This document shows, one piece after another, positions 1-10,258 of a stretch of DNA of 62,130 nt (position 1 is the first letter of the stretch; each line of letters starts with the position of its first letter). This stretch comes from Rhizoclosmatium globosum (lineage: Eukaryota > Chytridiomycota > Chytridiomycetes > Chytridiales > Chytriomycetaceae): positions 1 to 62,130 of the forward strand of contig MCGO01000220.1 in the NCBI GenBank assembly GCA_002104985.1, given 5' to 3'. The position numbers and the translations under genes were made by a program. Below the pieces are notes generated by a model. The model worked only from the letters and a program-made list of their open reading frames with translations, was not told the DNA's origin and searched no databases.

Positions 1-151
1 AAACTTGATGCAATCCATTCAGATATTTCAATTGTTCCAAATCCATGGAAGGGTGCGCTTAGCTTAGCTTGCAATAGGGCTGACCAGTCCGTATGCAATA
101 TTTGATCTCTATTCCCCTGCATAGCTTCCGATTACAGTAGCTGAAAGAGCA

Positions 152-630
152 TCACATCTTCACGCTCTCCAGCAACTCCTTAACGCACCCTGTAATAATC
201 CGAAACCGCTCCCCTCCCAACTTGACACCCCCATACCACCGCGTCACAACAACCAAAACCCCAAGATCCCCTCTCTTCTCCAGTAACGTCACAAGCCGCT
301 CCTCCAGCCCCGCCCTCGCCGTCATCGTCCTTTCCAGTTTCTCCAGACGGAAGTCGATACGCAAACCATCTGATGCGTCGCTGATTTCATCTTTTTGGAG
401 TCTTTGATTGTGTTGAGGATGTGTGGGATTTGAGCGGTGGTTTGGATGCGAGTGCAGTGTGCTTGGAACTTGGACCTGTGTGAGGTAACAATGGGACCAC
501 TGTGTATAGTTGGAGGTGCTGAAGCAGTTGAGAATAATCTCGCAAATAGATTGCGTAGTTTTTTTGGATGAGCAGATGTGAATGTGATGACTCTGAGTCT
601 GAGCATTTGAGGTATTTGATAGAGAGGCAA
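152..630 (-). CDS. IMPACT/YIH1-like UPF0029-domain protein, reading frame broken twice
   Basis: The UPF0029 (Impact N-terminal) fold is recognisable in three successive frames on the minus strand. It starts with SKFQAHCTRI and ATHQMV (about 480-365), goes on with YRLPSGETGKDDDGEGGAG (about 360-305) and ends with GVLVVVTRWYGGVKLGG (about 260-200), the most diagnostic stretch of the family. Stop TGA is at 152-154. Yeast YIH1 and mammalian IMPACT bind GCN1 and restrain GCN2 kinase, but they also carry an RWD domain that I do not see here, so a stand-alone UPF0029 protein is more likely. The two frame changes look like single-base insertions, near 360 (TTT for TT) and near 300 (GG for G). Either the assembly is wrong there or this is a recent pseudogene. 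The start is uncertain; 630 is only the frame's upstream limit. Confidence 0.7.
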
Positions 631-819
631 GGGATCGGTGGCAGGCGCTTAGTACTGGATCGCTGTGTTCGGGTGAACGATAGAGTTTTGTGGGAGAATT
701 ATTATTTATTAAACGAGGCGCTTTGGAGCTTGCTCCGCTTGCTCCGTTCCATTCCAACAGTATTTGAATCTTACACAGTTTTAAAACATCTTGACACCAT
801 CGCTGACGACTCTGACGTA

Positions 820-1116
820 ATGAAGCTATTACTCTTACTCTTAATTCTTTCAGCCTTTGCACTGGGAAGACGGAAAGCTACTCACAAGTGCCATATAATT
901 TCAAAGGCAAATGGTGGAAGTAACGACAAACGAAACCTTTATGAATGCCCGGCTGTCAAAAATATGAAGCGGAAACACTACTACGATCATTTAAATTGCC
1001 AGGACGTGGGCTTGAAGCGATGTGAGGCTGCCATCGCAAGTAGTCCATGGTACAAAGGTCCTAGCGCAAAATACCTGCTGAAGATGAAGAAAGACGAGAA
1101 AGGGCATTATCTTTAA
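820..1116 (+). CDS. small secreted cysteine-containing protein, possible HNH-like motif
   Basis: Starting at ATG 820 the product is 98 residues and opens with a textbook signal peptide (MKLLLLLLILSAFALG). The frame is open further upstream, but only this start gives a secretion signal. The mature part is basic and holds cysteines in CHIISKANGG, NLYECPAVKN, HLNCQDVG and KRCEAAIA, enough for two disulfides. HIISKANGG followed by NLY and a later N resembles the H-x-GG-N-L-x-N spacing of HNH nucleases, but the match is weak and I do not claim a nuclease. It could equally be a lineage-specific secreted protein. It lies just upstream of the first FkbM gene on the same strand. Confidence 0.55.
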   Translation: MKLLLLLLILSAFALGRRKATHKCHIISKANGGSNDKRNLYECPAVKNMKRKHYYDHLNCQDVGLKRCEAAIASSPWYKGPSAKYLLKMKKDEKGHYL

Positions 1117-1357
1117 TAAACACAGGGATTCAAAACGTGGGTTCTAGGATACCTTTTGATACACAAAAGAGCGCATTCTAAACTCTAAATGAGGGCACGT
1201 ACCCTATCATGAATAAATTGCTCTCGTATCTATTATCAACTCTGTCTTTGTCCATGAATCGCGTAAATCTCTTGTCGGTCACTCACTGTTTCCGGCATTC
1301 AACACAACAAAGAACACAAATCTCGTTTGTCCAACAAAAGCTCACTGAAAATACAAA

Positions 1358-2394
1358 ATGCGCGCACCCATCATTTCGCGTTCTTTTATAGCCGCTGTTA
1401 CTGCAGTTTCCGTCATCGGACTTTTAGTCTTATCACTCCGTGTTGGGTTGTGGTCCCCATCTGACAGCAAACATCAAACCACGTATGATGATCCCGAACA
1501 TAGCTTAGTTCAGCTTCCAAAAGATACTACATTCGACCAATGCTGTGCAGTGAACAGGTCCATCACGTTCCCCCAACAGTCCCCGCCATTCTCGATTTGT
1601 CTCCACCCTCGCGGTGCAGACATACACGTATCGGATTCCGTGTATAATAGTAAAGGGGATGGGGATCACACGTTTGAGTCTGGGATTCGGAAGGAAATGT
1701 TGAAGTTGTTGCAAGAGAATGGGTATCCTGACGCGATTATGTTGGATATTGGTGCTAATATTGGACTGCACTCACTCTTTATTGCTAATGCTGGATACAA
1801 GGTTCATTCATTTGAGCCGATGACGGCAAACTATAACTTACTTCGATGTTCAGCGGTAAATAACCCTACGCTATGCCAAAGCCGAAATTTTACTAATATT
1901 CCATGGCCTTGTAGATCTCCAATGACGTACTTAAAAAGAATCTGGTTCTGAACAACTTTGGATTGGGCAATGTCGTTTCAACAAGCTGCATCTCTGCCGA
2001 AGCCGGAAACTACGGCTCAGCAAGAATCCAGAATGCAACAGCATCAGTGTGTCCGCCAGAAAACACAGTTCGCGTCCGACGGCTTGACGAATATTTGAAC
2101 AAACATAAAATCAAGCCATTCCTTATCAAGATTGATGTCGAAGGATTCGAGTTTAAGGCCCTATCTCCTGCTAAAGAATACTTTCGCAAGCATCCACCAG
2201 CTCATATTTTCTCAGAATTCTACACCGCGCACTTTGTTGCCACAGGAACAGACCCAAAGGAATACTTGCAGTTTTTCTACGACCTTGGCTACAAGATTTC
2301 GTTTTACAACTCGTTTGATGTACAAAAAGGCGACGCTGCATACACTCAACTCCTAAACGGAAACTTTTACGACTTACATATGACACGTATTTGA
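1358..2394 (+). CDS. FkbM-family methyltransferase, type II membrane protein (copy 1)
   Basis: A hydrophobic segment follows a short basic N-terminus (RSFIAAVTAVSVIGLLVLSL), predicting a signal anchor with a lumenal catalytic domain. Then come a CC motif (DQCCAVNRSITF), SICLHPRGAD, and the SAM-binding motif LDIGANIGLHSLFIANAGY followed by HSFEPM. The C-terminal half has RRLDEYL, the FkbM signature KIDVEGFEFKAL and a FSEFY segment. One intron runs 1856-1914 with TACTAAT at 1891-1897; splicing gives CSA|ISNDVLKKNLVLNNFG, matching copy 2. FkbM proteins O-methylate small molecules or glycans; the substrate here is unknown, and a Golgi or ER glycan is an inference from topology. About 325 residues, intact, and in tandem with copy 2. 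Confidence 0.85.
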
Positions 2395-2544
2395 ATTTGA
2401 ATTTCTTTTTCGTTATTATTGTGTGTATTCTCTATTGCTTTGTTCAATTGAACCGTAAATCTCTTGTCGAAACTTGTTCAACTTCCTTGTCTTTGACAAC
2501 AAAGCCATGAACCTTTTCCTAAAAAACAATCCTCGAAAAAGATA

Positions 2545-3568
2545 ATGCGTCTCGTTATCACAACTCGCACATTCTCCAACGTGCTCATTGCACTCTCTGT
2601 GATTGGACTCGTAGTTCTGTCTCTCCACGTTGGGTTCTGGCAAGGTATACAACAAGCCAAGCCAGTTGAACCATCACCATCCATCGTTCAGCCTCCCAAA
2701 GCGGAGGAACACGTCGCCATTCCAAAATTCCAAGAATGTTGTCCTGTGGAAACCTCCTTCACATTCTCACGCGTCACGCCACAGTTCTCAATCTGTCTCC
2801 ACCCTCGCGGAAAGGACTACATTCTTTCCGACTGGACTTACAATGACAATGGAAGCGGTGACGGTTTATTTGAAAATGGGCTTCGCAAGGAAATGCTGAA
2901 GCTACTTGAACCCGGCTCTGTTGTCTTGGATATTGGTGCGAATATTGGACTGCACTCGCTCTTTCTTGCGAACGCTGGATACAAAGTACATGCATTTGAG
3001 CCTATGCATGCAAACTTCAACCTGCTCAAGTGCTCGGCCGTAAGTAAGACGTTGTTGAAGCAATTGTAATAACTCTCCTAAAACCCTTCAGGTTTCCAAC
3101 GACATCATCCGCCAAAACCTTGTCCTCAACAACTTTGGCCTCGGAGACAAAGTCACCACAACATGTATTGCTAACGAAGACCGAAACTTTGGATCAGCAA
3201 GGATCCAAAACGACGCTACATCATGTGCTCCAGAGAACACAATCCAAGTCCGTCGCCTTGACGACTACCTTGCAACCAACGATGTAAAACCATTCCTTGT
3301 CAAAATCGACGTGGAAGGATACGAGTTCAAAGCCCTCGAACCAGCCAAGGAATACTTTCGGACGAACCCACCAAAACACATTTTCGCTGAATTCAATACT
3401 CGTCACTTTTCTGCTGCTGGGAGTGATGGGGCCAAGTTTTTGGAATTCCTCTGGGACTTGGGGTACAAAATCAAGTCTGTAAAGTCGGCGGAAGTCAAGA
3501 AGGGTGATGAGGCGTACACAACGCTTCTTGATGGAAATATTCATGATATTCATGCTACTCTTGCTTAA
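2545..3568 (+). CDS. FkbM-family methyltransferase, type II membrane protein (copy 2)
   Basis: Paralogue of the preceding gene, 150 bp downstream on the same strand. It has the same plan: basic start, membrane anchor (NVLIALSVIGLVVLSLHV), EECCPVETSFTF-like CC motif (here QECCPVETSFTF), SICLHPRGKD, SAM motif LDIGANIGLHSLFLANAGY, AFEPMHANFN, RRLDDYL, KIDVEGYEFKALEPAKEYF and a C-terminal GDEAYTTLLDGN. One intron at 3040-3091 lies at the same position and phase as in copy 1, so the pair arose by tandem duplication. The frame is intact. FkbM function is methyl transfer from SAM; the acceptor is not predictable from sequence. Confidence 0.87.
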
Positions 3569-3593
3569 ATTAAGGGCAGATTGGGGTTCTTTT

Positions 3594-4241
3594 TTATTGC
3601 ATTGTGGGAGTAGTATTCCACCAATAGTCTAATAAACACTCATTTCGCTTCATAGTTAGCGCTGTTGTGCCTTTTTTAACGATTGTTCCAGCATTTTCAT
3701 TCAAGTCACTCTCACAAAATACAGGCACCAAACAATAACCGAGGTATATCATCTTCGGAGCAACGGCAAATGACTTAAGGTAGGAGTTCCACCACCTCGT
3801 GACTTCAATATTACTGTTTGTCATGGCCGCGATCCAAACATGTCGATTCCATTTCATTTCCAACCCACTCTGTTTCCACCATTCCAGAACTTCTACATGA
3901 CCATTCACCGTCGCCCACAGTAGAGCCCGGTAGGAGTATTTCAAGGGTAAATCAGAAGATTTCCACCAATCCAAAAGACTAATTTGAGCTTTGCGGCTCG
4001 CATGATCAATGGAAGCATAAGTACATGTTGAAAGAACGCGTTTTTGGATTTGCCTTCGAGTGAGGTTCAGTAATGTAGAAAGTAGAAGTTGTTGACGAGC
4101 TGGTAAGTACAATATTATCTCCAGGAGTAGTTCGGGCGGCAACTGTCGAGTAATCAACGATATTCTCGAAGAAGGCAAGGCTGTGGATTGTAACGTGGAC
4201 ATTGGTGAGTTTGTACGCCGATTTATGAGACGATACTTCAT
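3594..4241 (-). CDS. F-box/ankyrin-like repeat protein
   Basis: A single-exon 215-residue product. After a short polar start comes an F-box-like helix region (RQLPPELLLEIILYLPAR). Then degenerate ankyrin-type repeats of the form ISLLDWWKSSDLPLKYSYRA, VEVLEWWKQSGLEMKW and IEVTRWWNSYL. This L-x-W-W-x-x-S-G-L repeat style with an N-terminal F-box is, to my knowledge, common in large expanded families in chytrid genomes, where the ankyrin-like part is thought to bind substrates for SCF ubiquitin ligases. The C-terminus looks short for the family (usually many more repeats). ATG 4241 is used; 4202 is an alternative. It converges on the second FkbM gene, 25 bp apart. Confidence 0.65.
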   Translation of the reverse strand: MKYRLINRRTNSPMSTLQSTALPSSRISLITRQLPPELLLEIILYLPARQQLLLSTLLNLTRRQIQKRVLSTCTYASIDHASRKAQISLLDWWKSSDLPLKYSYRALLWATVNGHVEVLEWWKQSGLEMKWNRHVWIAAMTNSNIEVTRWWNSYLKSFAVAPKMIYLGYCLVPVFCESDLNENAGTIVKKGTTALTMKRNECLLDYWWNTTPTMQ

Positions 4242-4411
4242 GAGTTTTGTGGTGCAAACGTGTGACTCATACTTACGATGAACACGAATCAGATTTGATC
4301 ATTTCCAAGTCATTGTCCATTTCTCAATATCTGTCCGATATTTCATGTCCGATTACTCTTTCGCGGCTATAAAATCGCCAAAGAAGGGACTGAAAACCAA
4401 TACCAAAAACC

Positions 4412-5433
4412 ATGTCCGAACCGCGATCCTTCTTTTTCGCGACGCCACCACCACTTCCATCGCCCGCACTTCCTCTCACCGGCCCACGCGCACCAATAAA
4501 AGCGCATCCGTTCTTCGCGGTCGCAGCAAACGCGGCGCGAGTTCCTGCTCCGTCGCCGATCCGCCCCTCGGCCCGACGCGATCCGTATCCGCAGTACCAC
4601 GCAGCACACGCACAGCCACAGGTGAAATTAGAGTTCTTTTCGGCGCACTCGTTGTTGATTCTTTCTAGATTCGACGTGCCGTCCAACAACGCCTTTCAAA
4701 CACTCTCACTCTACTCCCACCAATCACGCGCTCAGAACCTTTCCATTCCACCCTGTCTGTCCAGCACAACTCCACGGCTCCAACACTAAAAACCCCTGCA
4801 AGTGCGACGCTCAATCCTCGGTCAGTATCCGAACTCTTGAATACCCCCTTCGGCCTCGCCCTACTAGATTCGCGTATCACCACAAAACACAAGAAACCAA
4901 CGCCGTCCCCTGTTGCGTTGGGAATTCAAGCCATCTCGCTCAAAGCCGCCATCTTTCGTTTTATCAAGCCAGAATCACAATACGGAAACAGACGCCTCTT
5001 CCTCGTCACAGATCGCTCTTCAGTGCAACAAAACTATAGCAACTCTGTCATTCCTCTCTTACTGTGCGAATACTGGGAAATGGACCAACAGCTGCCAGTT
5101 CTCGCATCGATTTGTGATTCTAATGGTGGGCTGATTCCCGCTCCTGAGGTCGGATATCGATTTACGGGTATGATAAAGAGAGAAGACACTAGTGACATTG
5201 ATGTTGGTGGTGTGAATGGTGGTTGCTTTGAGTTTGAGTTGGATTCCCCAGATGTTGGAGTCCCCGATACGTTTTATAATCCCGAACAGCAACAACCAGC
5301 GAAGCGCGACTATCAATTCGTAGATGGTATCGTGTTCCAATGTTTCCAGATTCCATCCAAGTAAGTCCATATCTTGTATATAGCCAAACCCAAATCCCTA
5401 ACATCCTAAAGGCTTCAATTCGACTTTGAGTAA
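4412..5433 (+). CDS. unrecognised protein with Pro/Ala-rich N-terminus
   Basis: I do not recognise this gene. The first exon encodes a low-complexity Pro/Ala-rich start (SEPRSFFFATPPPLPSPALP). Intron 4621-4670 is inferred because splicing keeps a single frame from QPQ|IRRAVQQRL through SELLNTPFGLALLDSR and GIQAISLKAAIFRFIKPE. A second intron at 5361-5411 gives the ending IPSKLQFDFE with stop at 5431-5433; without it the protein stops at 5364 after IPSK. The middle has beta-rich character (RRLFLVTDRS, SVIPLLLCEYWE, GGCFEFELDSPD) suggestive of a compact folded domain of about 170 residues. No catalytic motif or membrane segment is visible. It lies between the F-box gene and the convergent ERMARD-like gene. 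Confidence 0.5.
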
Positions 5434-5503
5434 TTTAATTCGTTTAATGATATCATATTTGCATTATCGCGTACTGCTTTTTCGTCTCGAATAAAATACA
5501 GCC

Positions 5504-7638
5504 TCAACACAAATGGTTCCTAAATGCTTCTATCACCTTCCCCTTACCCCCGAAAAAGTCAACAGCTGCGGATAGACCCTTTTCAATAGTCGCCCCTTTC
5601 GCCATTGGGTCCGCAAACCCAAAGACTGAATTCAAGACTTCAAATAGTTTGGGGAACGGCAGAGTTTGTATTGTTGAGGCACATTTACTCGAGATTGAAC
5701 GTTCAAGCGACGAGTATGCACCGTGCTCAACCCACAGCGTAACATACTCGACAAGTTTGACGAAAACAGGCAGTATGGAGATATGGACAAATAGAGAACG
5801 TCGATGATTGGATCGGGCTGTTCTGTCAGCAACCTTTTGAAGCAACAAGTCTAAAGTTTCTTGCATGTATTTCATCACTTTGAGTATGGTTTCCATAATT
5901 GAGAGAAGACAAGTTCCATATGGAAGTGTATCGTGTGATTGAAATTGAAGATATGGTGCTACTGACGAGAGATTGACAAAAAGACTAGTTGGAGGGGATA
6001 AAGTATCGATCACATGCTTTACCAATGTGAAATGATGTTGAGAGACGAGATAATTCAAGGTTGATATCAAGTTTGGAATAGAAGTCGGGTCATTATCAGA
6101 TGGCAGGATTCTCGCTGATTTGTCAATATATTCGACCGTTGTAGATGTCGCTTTAGCTTGAATGGTCACCTTTAATTGAGTGTCGTCACTAATCAAGGGA
6201 TTCACTTCTGTTTGAATGTCCTGTACTCAAGTCAACCAACACAATTAAAAATAAGGAAAACAAACCTGGCGCAATGCCTCCAAATCTTTCAAAAATGTAG
6301 AAGCGTCAAGCAGTGACTTTTTCAGGAATGAAATAGGATGGAAACTCAATTGATACTCTTCAATAACTTTAACGCCTTTCAGAATCACATCCGAAGGCTC
6401 TTCATCACGTCCATTAAACTTGTGACACAGCTGCCAATGAAAGCAGATTAACGATTCCAACTTACGCTGCAGAAATGACAAGCCCTACCGTGATGAAAAC
6501 CCAACAAACCAAAGCCGTCACAACATCCACTTCCCCACCCTTCTTCTCCTCCAAAATCGCATCCATAAACGTTTCTCCATGGCACAGCTTCCCTCGAACC
6601 CCAAATCCTCGCTCCATCATAAACAAATCCAGCAAAACAGAAACCACACCGTCACCCAACACCTCCAACAACCGATTCGGCTCTCCCGTCGCCAACACAA
6701 CGCGGTCAAGCAGGACTTGGTGCAAGTTCCGTTGCCCGAACCCATCCAATGTTGAAAAGTATTTATCTTGATGCGCGATTGAGATGTCAGGAATGTTATT
6801 CACTTTGGCGAAGAGGGTGCGGAGAGAGTGTTCGAGAGTGGGTAGGGCGGAAAAGAGAAATAGCAGAGAGTTTCCGTCTTGGAGGTGGTGGAATGCTGCT
6901 ATTGCCTGGTTTTTGTGGGTGTCTGGAATGAATTTTGTGGTTTGGAGGAGGTGGATGGTGTTTGAGAAGGATTCAGAGACACAGAGCAATGTTAGATTCG
7001 GGAGAATGGTTTTCGTTTCGAGAGGAAGGTTTGGATGTGAGTTGAAGGCATTGAGGTGTACACCTGTGCCTGTGGGGACGAAGATGTCGGGTTTATGGAA
7101 TGTGTCTTGGATGAGAATGGTAAGAAGATTCAGGTATGTATCAGGAATCTCGTCAGAAGTTATGAAGCCATGCCAGACTAGGTTTCTGATATTAATGCCA
7201 GATGGAAGGAACAGAGTTTTGAGCACTTTCAGTAAGGTTGGGTGCAAATGATGTGAAAACTCCGGCGATGAAATCAAGTCACGTAGAATCAAGTTCTTTT
7301 TCTTAGACGAAGTTAAGGATTGGTATAGAGTATAGAGTTCACGTTCGAGGAAGGTCACAATTATGCTGTCGCTTTGTCAGTTCATGAGCAACCATTCATT
7401 CAGGCACTCACGCACACTGTGTGGATCTGTCTACTACCAATGGTAGATGTCGTTGGGGACACAGCAGAGCTAGTTGTTTGACTGCAGTGATGTCATCCTG
7501 CTTCTCAAATAGGACGTCAGCCTTGACCCAATCCATGGGTGATACACATAATTCAGGCACGCTTGGTGAGGCAGGGAGTTCAATGGCAAGAACAGAAATT
7601 ACGGACGGAGATAGCGAAGTTTGTGGTTGGAATGGCAT
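5504..7638 (-). CDS. ERMARD-like (DUF4209) protein
   Basis: About 690 residues, close to human ERMARD (ER membrane-associated RNA degradation protein). The diagnostic segment is LFLPSGINIRNLVWHGFIT, matching the L-N-L-R-N-x-x-W-H-G-F motif of DUF4209. Start ATG 7638 is joined by an intron at about 7401-7358 to IIVTFLERELYTL. Another intron (about 6265-6222) joins EALRQ to DIQTEVNPLI. One frame change near 6470 (VFIT.. to LSFLQRKLES) needs a one-base indel because the available gap is far too short for an intron. The C-terminal part is helical, with ETILKVMKYMQETLDLLL. The function of ERMARD is poorly known (ER-linked RNA decay and neuronal migration in animals). Assignment rests on the motif plus length. 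Confidence 0.6.
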
Positions 7639-7749
7639 TTCCTTTGAATTTCATTATAGCAAAGGGGTTGGACGGTTTATTGCGATAAGAAATGAGATGG
7701 AAAGAAATCAAACAGAGTTGCAATCATGTATGTCTATGCGATTGCTTCA

Positions 7750-8937
7750 TTACAACAAGAGAGCAGCGACAGTAAGGCCGACGACAGAGACAGCCGCAAA
7801 CGTGGCATCACTCTTGGTGGTAACAGCTCCACCAGTAGCAGCACCAGTATTCGTGGCAGCGGCAGTGGCGGCAGCAGTGGTTTTGAGTGGTGGCAATGAA
7901 ACTGTAGCGACAGTCTTGACTCCAGTCTGAGCATCAGTGTAAGAGAATCCATCTTGAACGACAACTCCCATGAACTTGTAACATCCTTCGGTGTCATGTC
8001 TGGCATCGCATCCCAAGTTGGAGTTTGGACCACAGACTCTCATGCAGAATTGCCCATCACCAGCCATCTCAACGTCTGCGCTACTATTAGGATGATGCAA
8101 AACATAGGAAACTAAAGCTTACAATCACGACCGAGAGGATTTGCGTTAGGGGAGGTGTCCACACCAGAATATGGTTCCTTGCCACAGTTGATGAAACCAA
8201 CGTTGTCGTCTACACATCCTCAGAATCAGTCACATTCGCTCATATTCAGAATAACTTTCTTACATTGACCACCATCATCGTAAAGGCCTGGTGCCGACAT
8301 GGAACAGTTGATCTTCAAGAGATCACAGTCAAGAGTACCAGCAACCTGCAAATAACCATCGTCCAAGGACTTGGTGAAGTTCTTGATGACCTGGGCAGAA
8401 CGGATACCTCCCCATGGCAATGGCTTGGCACCAGGTGGAAGGTATGATCCCAGACAGAAAGATTGAACGAAACCTTCGGCTTGAACAATAGTTGGGTACT
8501 TGCCTAGATTGTAGAAGTTGTTTTGCTGCGACGAATTAGCTCAAAATAACTTATTCTTCTAAGAGCTTACCAAGAAGATGCTGTCAGGGTTTGGAAGGTT
8601 GATACAGAAGTTCTGAAGGGTGAGTGTTAGGGCAATCAACGAAAAGACACTTTGGTGGTTTCACCTGCTCGTCCTTGATGTACACCTGCTGTCCTGGGAC
8701 TGGGTATGGCTGGGCAGGAGCGCACTGGTCAACGATACCACCCAAGTACCAGTTCTTCTCAACACACATTGTGATGTTTGGGTCTGCAGCAATCAATCAA
8801 TTACGGGGACCAATGATCACAGCGGCAGTGCATGACTCACAGCTTCCAACGCATCCAGATGGCAATCCTGGCTGGGTCTGACCTCCAGGGGTGAATTGGG
8901 CCAAGGCGGCGGAGGCAAGGACCACAAGTGAAAGCAT
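7750..8937 (-). CDS. secreted Cys-rich GPI-tailed protein, tandem array copy 1
   Basis: First of five minus-strand paralogues, the last in transcription direction. A signal peptide (MLSLVVLASAALA) leads to GGQTQPGLPSGCVGS, QPYPVPGQQVYIKDEQ, NFCINLPNPDSIFL, TIVQAEGFVQSFCLGSYLPP, LDCDLLKINCSMSAPG, CGKEPYSGVD, MAGDGQFCMRVCG and DTEGCYKFMGV. A Thr/Ala-rich stalk and a hydrophobic tail (FAAVSVVGLTVAALLL) follow, as expected for GPI anchoring. Five introns are inferred, after CVGS, KDEQ, SIFL, DDGGQ and LGRD. The layout recalls fungal proteins annotated as macrophage-activating-glycoprotein-like, a surface family of unknown role; that link is by pattern only. A cell-wall or extracellular location is likely. 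Confidence 0.7.
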
Positions 8938-9032
8938 TTTTCTCAACAAATGTGGGAGGCACGCTGGTTTTCAAAATCAAAGAGGAGATTCAGATTTTAA
9001 TAAGCTACCTTTTATGAAGTCCTTGTAGTATC

Positions 9033-10170
9033 TTAGAGAATGTATGTGATGGCAGCAGCAATAACGACTCCATTAACAAACAACCCAGCCGCAGAACTCT
9101 TTCCATTGTTTGCTGGAGGAATAACTTTTCCAGACGCATCCGTACTAACAGCAGCAGTAGATGAAGCAGTGGCAGCGGCAGTGGTGGTGGTTGTCTTTGG
9201 GGGAAGGGAAATGGTTGTAGTTGTTTTGGCACCAGTCTGTTGATCATAGTAGGAAAACTCTCCATCGTTTCCGAATGAGCTTACACCCATCACTGCCGCA
9301 CAACCAGCAGTATCACGAGTCACGTCACATACTCCACCCGCAACCATTGTTCCGGCTTCACAGACACGCATACAGAACAAGCCGTTACCAGCCATTTCGA
9401 CGTAGTTTACAAATCCAGCGTTTCCTTTCGCCGAACTGTCCACTCCACTGTATGGTTCCTTTCCACAATGAGCGTAACCTCCGTTATCGTATTGGCCACC
9501 ATCATCATATGCGCCAGGGGCCGACATGGTGCAATTGATTCCCAACCGTGCACAGTCAAGCGTTCCTGCAATTTGAAAGTATGAGCTTCCTGGAACAAAG
9601 CTCTTGATCACAGCAGCTGAGCGAACTCCGTACTTGGCGAGGGGCAATGAGCCTGGAGGCAAGTAATCTCCCATACAGAAACTTTGTACGTATCCTTCAG
9701 CTTGAACGATGGTTGGGAGTTTAGATTGGTTGTAGTAGTTGTTTTGCTTCGCATTCGTTAGTCGATTTATGAACTCATCAGATCGATACACACCATAACG
9801 ATACTGTTTGGGTTTGGCAGATTGATGCAGAAATTCGTCGCATCCTTGATGTACACTTGTTGACCTACTCATGGGAAATGTTTCAGGGGCAAAGTGCAAG
9901 ACAATCAAAACGAGAAACTCCAGCACCTGGCATTGGCACAGTAGTCAAAGGATAGCATGGATCGGCATCAGGAATGTACCAGTTGTTGGCTTGGCATCTT
10001 GGGATATCAGGGTCTGATAGGGGGGAGTCATATGTTGGTTCAAGTTTGCTCTTGGCAACTTATATTCACTCACAGCTACCAACGCATCCAGCTGGCAATC
10101 CCGCTTGCGTTGGACCTCCAGGAGTGTATTGAGCCAGAGCGGCGGACGCAAGGACGACAAGTGAGAGCAT
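9033..10170 (-). CDS. secreted Cys-rich GPI-tailed protein, tandem array copy 2
   Basis: Same architecture as its neighbours: signal peptide MLSLVVLASAALA, identical at protein level to that of copy 1, then GLPAGCVGS, NWYIPDADPCYPLTTVPMPG, GQQVYIKD, TIVQAEGYVQSFCMGDYLPP, LDCARLGINCTMSAPGAYDD, HCGKEPYSGVDSS, MAGNGLFCMRVCEAGT and DTAGCAAVMGV. The stalk is Thr-rich (KTTTTTAAATAS) and the C-terminus hydrophobic (GLFVNGVVIAAAITYIL). Three introns are seen: after CVGS, within the PMPG|GQQ region and after SIVM. The cysteine spacing is conserved with the other copies, so a disulfide-bonded extracellular domain is likely. ATG 10170 is chosen for the signal peptide. Confidence 0.72.
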
Positions 10171-10258
10171 TGGCAAAAGAGCTGATAAGTGCTTTTCTGC
10201 TTTTCTTTGATGGTTTTGAGAGTCTTCAAACAGAAACACATTACAAACCCCAAATAAC

